From an uncultured Ilumatobacter sp. (GTDB lineage: Bacteria; Actinomycetota; Acidimicrobiia; Acidimicrobiales; Ilumatobacteraceae), in contig CALICC010000346.1 in assembly GCA_938049325.1 (NCBI GenBank), positions 1 through 8,250 on the forward strand: 8,250 nucleotides of DNA, written 5' to 3'. Of the stretch, positions 5,641-8,250 are shown piece by piece. Below the pieces are notes generated by a model that saw only the letters and a list, made by a program, of their open reading frames with translations, did not search any database and was not told the origin of the DNA. Made by a program: the position numbers and the translations under genes. How positions within the stretch are numbered: position 1 is the first letter of the stretch; each line of letters opens with the position of its first letter.

Positions 5641-6990
5641 GTGCAGCGCTTCTATGTCGAAACGCTCGGCTGTCCCAAGAACGACGTCGACTCCGACAAG
5701 CTCGTCGGCGCGCTCGTCGCCGACGGGATGGAAGCAACCGACGACGCTGCATCCGCCGACCTCGTCGTGGTGAACACGTGTGCATTCATCGGCGATGCCC
5801 GGCAAGAATCCGTCGACACGATTCTGGCACTCGACGAACAACGCAGCGAGTCGAGTCGTCTCGTGGTCACGGGCTGCATGGCCGAGCGCTACGGCGACGA
5901 ACTGGCCGAAGCGCTGCCCGAAGTCGACCAGGTCGCGGGGTTCGGCCAGGCGTTCAACTTGGTACCGGCCACCCGTGACGGCACCGAGGTGCCGACGGGT
6001 ACGGCGCCGGCGCGCAAGCTCATCCCGGTCTCGTCAACCCCGCTGCCCGAGTTCGACCTACTCAACCTGCCGCGCCCCAAGTCGGCGGTGCCGTGGGCCT
6101 ACATCAAGATCGCCGAAGGCTGTGATCGATCGTGCGGCTTCTGCGCCATTCCGAGCTTCCGCGGGCCGCAGCGCAGCCGTGACATCGCTTCGATTCTGAC
6201 CGAAGTCGCCGAAACGGAGGCACGTGAGATCGTGCTCGTCGCTCAAGACCTCGCCTCGTATGGCAAGGACCGACCCGATGAACTCGGTGCCGGCTCGATC
6301 GTGCCGCTCGTTGACGCGGTGGCCGCCGCTGTCGATCGCGTCCGCTTGCTCTACTTGTACCCGAGTGACCTGACCGATGAACTCATCGACTCGATCTGTT
6401 CGAGCGGGGTGCCGTACTTCGACTTGTCGCTGCAGCACGTGAGCAAACCGTTGCTGCGGCGGATGCGGCGCTGGGGTGACGGTCAGCGGTTCCTCGATCG
6501 CATTGCCGACATTCGGCGCCGCGAACCCGACGCCGCGTTCCGGAGCAACTTCATCGTCGGCTACCCAGGAGAAACCGAAGAAGATCACGACCAGCTCCTC
6601 GACTTCGTCGAACAGGCGCAACTCGACTGGTGCGGCTTCTTCTCGTACAGCAACGAAGAAGGCACCTACGCCGCCGACCTCGATCAACACGTCGACCCGG
6701 CGCTGATGAGCGAGCGACTGGGTGAGCTGCGCGAGCTGCAAGACGAGATCACCGCGTCACGTCGCGATGGCCTCATTGGTCAGCGCCTCGAAGTGCTCGT
6801 CGACAGCATGGGTGTCGGCCGCAGCCACCGCGAAGCCCCGGAAATCGACGGCATCGTGCATGTTCCGCACGACCTGGTCGCTGGCGACCTGGTCAGCGTC
6901 GACATCGTCGACGCACTGGGTCCCGACCTCGTGGCTGCGGGCGTGAACGTGGATGCCCTCGGCGACGACGATCCCGAGGTCGATGCCTGA
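5641..6990 (+). CDS. rimO: Ribosomal protein uS12 methylthiotransferase RimO
   Basis: RimO is a radical-SAM enzyme that adds a methylthio group to the beta carbon of a conserved aspartate of ribosomal protein S12 (Asp89 in E. coli). The 449-residue protein shows the full architecture. The N-terminal UPF0004 domain has three cluster cysteines, C11 (ETLGCPKN), C47 (VNTCAF) and C79 (VTGCMAERY). The radical-SAM motif C161-x3-C165-x2-C168 lies in EGCDRSCGFCAIPSFRG. A C-terminal TRAM domain spans about 375-440 and is expected to bind the substrate. ETLGCPKNDVDSDK together with the IPSFRGPQRSR segment favours RimO over the tRNA enzyme MiaB. GTG at 5641 is used because the conserved QRFYVETLGC follows directly and a -10-like box is in leaderless register; no Shine-Dalgarno is seen. 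Its stop overlaps the pgsA start by one base, so it heads a translationally coupled operon. Length and motifs are intact. Confidence 0.96.
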   Translation: MQRFYVETLGCPKNDVDSDKLVGALVADGMEATDDAASADLVVVNTCAFIGDARQESVDTILALDEQRSESSRLVVTGCMAERYGDELAEALPEVDQVAGFGQAFNLVPATRDGTEVPTGTAPARKLIPVSSTPLPEFDLLNLPRPKSAVPWAYIKIAEGCDRSCGFCAIPSFRGPQRSRDIASILTEVAETEAREIVLVAQDLASYGKDRPDELGAGSIVPLVDAVAAAVDRVRLLYLYPSDLTDELIDSICSSGVPYFDLSLQHVSKPLLRRMRRWGDGQRFLDRIADIRRREPDAAFRSNFIVGYPGETEEDHDQLLDFVEQAQLDWCGFFSYSNEEGTYAADLDQHVDPALMSERLGELRELQDEITASRRDGLIGQRLEVLVDSMGVGRSHREAPEIDGIVHVPHDLVAGDLVSVDIVDALGPDLVAAGVNVDALGDDDPEVDA

Positions 6991-7550
6991 TGGTCGAGTC
7001 GCTCAACAGCTGGGCCAACGCCATCACGGCCACTCGGATCCTGCTGGCGCCGCTTGTCTTTCTCGCCATCCCCGAAGACGGCGCGGGCTCCTGGTGGGCG
7101 TTCGGGCTGTGGTTCGTGCTGTGCGCCAGCGACGGGATCGACGGCTACATCGCTCGACGCCGAGGCCCCACGGCCGTCGGTGCGTTCCTCGATCCTCTGG
7201 CCGACAAGGTGCTGGTGCTCGGTGCGATGTTCACCCTCGTCGCACACGACATCTTCTGGTTCCTGCCGGTCGTGGTGATCGCCGGACGTGAGTTGCTGAT
7301 CAGTGGGTACCGCATCGTCAAGAGCGGGCGCGGCATCAGCGTGCCAGCGAGCCAACTCGGCAAGTACAAAACCGTCATCCAACAGTTCGCGGTCGCGTTC
7401 GCCTTGTTCCCGCCGACCGCCCTCGATGCGACGTGGACGTGGCTCTGGTTGTTGTGGATCGCGGTGGTGCTGACGCTTGTCAGCGGAGCGCAATACCTCT
7501 GGTTCGCCCGCCAATCAGAGCTGGCCGAGGTTCCTGCGGCGGTGTCGTGA
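6990..7550 (+). CDS. pgsA: CDP-diacylglycerol-glycerol-3-phosphate 3-phosphatidyltransferase (CDP-alcohol phosphatidyltransferase family)
   Basis: This 186-residue integral membrane enzyme probably transfers a phosphatidyl group from CDP-diacylglycerol to glycerol-3-phosphate, the first committed step to phosphatidylglycerol. The family signature is present: D48-G-I-D51-G52-Y-I-A55-R56, then G64, D68 and D72, whose aspartates bind the metal and CDP. The stretch between AR and G is seven residues here, one shorter than in the textbook x8 motif, though all key residues are kept. Hydrophobic segments near 10-28, 34-47, 74-86, 90-98, 131-146 and 153-174 indicate several membrane passes. The conserved GREL is at 99-102. 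ATG overlaps the rimO stop (TGATG), and GAGGT at 6976-6980 may serve as ribosome binding site. The position between rimO and cinA is the common bacterial arrangement and supports PgsA over other CDP-alcohol transferases; the exact acceptor alcohol is inferred from that context. Confidence 0.9.
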   Translation: MVESLNSWANAITATRILLAPLVFLAIPEDGAGSWWAFGLWFVLCASDGIDGYIARRRGPTAVGAFLDPLADKVLVLGAMFTLVAHDIFWFLPVVVIAGRELLISGYRIVKSGRGISVPASQLGKYKTVIQQFAVAFALFPPTALDATWTWLWLLWIAVVLTLVSGAQYLWFARQSELAEVPAAVS

Positions 7551-8250
7551 ACGTCGCGGTACTCGCGGTCGGGACCGAGCTGCTGCTCGGTCAGATCATC
7601 GATTCGAATTCGGCGTGGATGGGCGAGGAGCTGGCCGCGAGCGGCATCGATTCGTTGGTGCAGGTCAAGGTCGGTGACAACGTCGAACGCATCGACACGC
7701 AGCTTCAGCGGCTGCTGCACGATGCCGACGCGGTCATCATCTGCGGTGGGCTCGGCCCGACACATGACGATCTGACTCGCGAGGCCATCGCGATGCTGAT
7801 GGGGGTCGAGCTCGAGCTCGACGAGGCGCTCGTCGACGTCATTCGGGCGATGTTCGAGTCGCGCGGGCGCGTCATGGCACAGAACAACACGCGCCAAGCC
7901 ATGGTGCCCGCTGGCGCCTCGATCATCCCGCAGACACGAGGTACAGCGCCGGGGTTGATCTGTCCGGTCACGTTCGGTGGGGTCGACAAGGTCGTGTACG
8001 CCGTGCCGGGTGTGCCGCACGAGATGAAGGACATGGTCACGCGGGTGATCGTGCCTGATCTGGTTCGTCGCAGCGGTTCGAACGATGTGATCGAGAGTCG
8101 CGTGTTGCGCACCTGGGGCGAATCGGAGAGTGGGCTCAATGAGCGCCTCGACGGAATCATCGCCGAGCTGGAGTCGCCTGACACACCGACGTTGGCGTTC
8201 CTTGCGTCGGGGTGGGAAGGGCTGAAGGTGCGGTTGACGGCCAAGGCCCC
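7547..8250 (+). CDS. cinA: CinA family protein, N-terminal MoCF-binding-like domain (3' truncated by window)
   Basis: The frame stays open from GTG 7547 to the window end, giving 234 complete codons. The N-terminus reads MNVAVLAVGTELLLGQIIDS, the hallmark of the COG1058/CinA domain related to molybdopterin-binding proteins. Further motifs are CGGLGPTHDDLT at 66-77, NNTRQAMVPAGA, GTAPGL and VPGVPHEMK. In characterised bacterial CinA proteins this domain is an ADP-ribose pyrophosphatase and the C-terminal domain a nicotinamide mononucleotide deamidase (PncC), together serving NAD by-product recycling. The C-terminal half is beyond the window, so whether both activities are present cannot be judged. 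The GTG overlaps the pgsA stop by four bases (GTGA), which implies translational coupling. In many actinobacteria recA lies a little downstream of cinA; that is family knowledge, not seen here. The gene is cut by the window edge, with no sign of decay. Confidence 0.95.
   Translation, partial: MNVAVLAVGTELLLGQIIDSNSAWMGEELAASGIDSLVQVKVGDNVERIDTQLQRLLHDADAVIICGGLGPTHDDLTREAIAMLMGVELELDEALVDVIRAMFESRGRVMAQNNTRQAMVPAGASIIPQTRGTAPGLICPVTFGGVDKVVYAVPGVPHEMKDMVTRVIVPDLVRRSGSNDVIESRVLRTWGESESGLNERLDGIIAELESPDTPTLAFLASGWEGLKVRLTAKA

Noticed and set aside
6780..8020. Minus-strand open frames (244 and 291 codons) opposite rimO, pgsA and cinA
   Set aside because: They mirror the codon structure of well-identified genes and have biased, repetitive composition without domain motifs.

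Overview
The window is GC-rich, densely coded DNA with strong G/C preference at third codon positions and many GTG starts. The run of an ftsK end followed later by rimO, pgsA and cinA is typical of actinobacteria. Together with the base composition and the apparent leaderless promoters, this suggests a high-GC actinobacterium, possibly an Acidimicrobiia/Ilumatobacter-like lineage. The lineage is an inference from style and gene order, not from a marker gene.

Layout, left to right. (1) The last 61 codons of an FtsK/SpoIIIE DNA translocase (1-186, +). (2) A CmcJ/NvfI-like non-heme iron oxygenase candidate (219-1325, +), convergent with (3) a single-chain iron-sulfur L-serine dehydratase (1341-2873, -). 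(4) Divergent from it across 100 bp, an isopenicillin-N-synthase-family Fe(II)/2-oxoglutarate oxygenase (2974-3939, +). (5) A convergent DinB/TIGR03086-type putative metal-binding protein (3952-4602, -). (6) Divergent from it across 54 bp, a WYL-domain transcriptional regulator (4657-5631, +). (7) A compact operon of rimO (5641-6990), pgsA (6990-7550) and cinA (7547 to the window end), with 1-bp and 4-bp overlaps between coding sequences.

The housekeeping backbone is ftsK ... rimO-pgsA-cinA. Between ftsK and rimO lie five genes (two putative oxygenases, serine dehydratase, DinB-like protein, WYL regulator) in alternating orientations. They look like separately controlled metabolic genes rather than one operon.

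Two regulatory patterns stand out. First, three + strand genes (219, 2974, 5641) start with GTG exactly six bases after a TANNNT hexamer, the geometry of leaderless transcripts. Second, the 54-bp divergent gap between the WYL regulator and the DinB-like gene holds a perfect 10+10 bp inverted repeat around a 5-bp spacer, a strong operator candidate. A smaller perfect inverted repeat lies in the sdaA/oxygenase divergent gap. I saw no tRNA or rRNA gene, CRISPR array, insertion sequence or convincing intrinsic terminator, and no gene-free stretch over 300 bases. I did not find a clearly new multi-gene system; the regulatory structures and the unusual CmcJ-like protein are the best leads.
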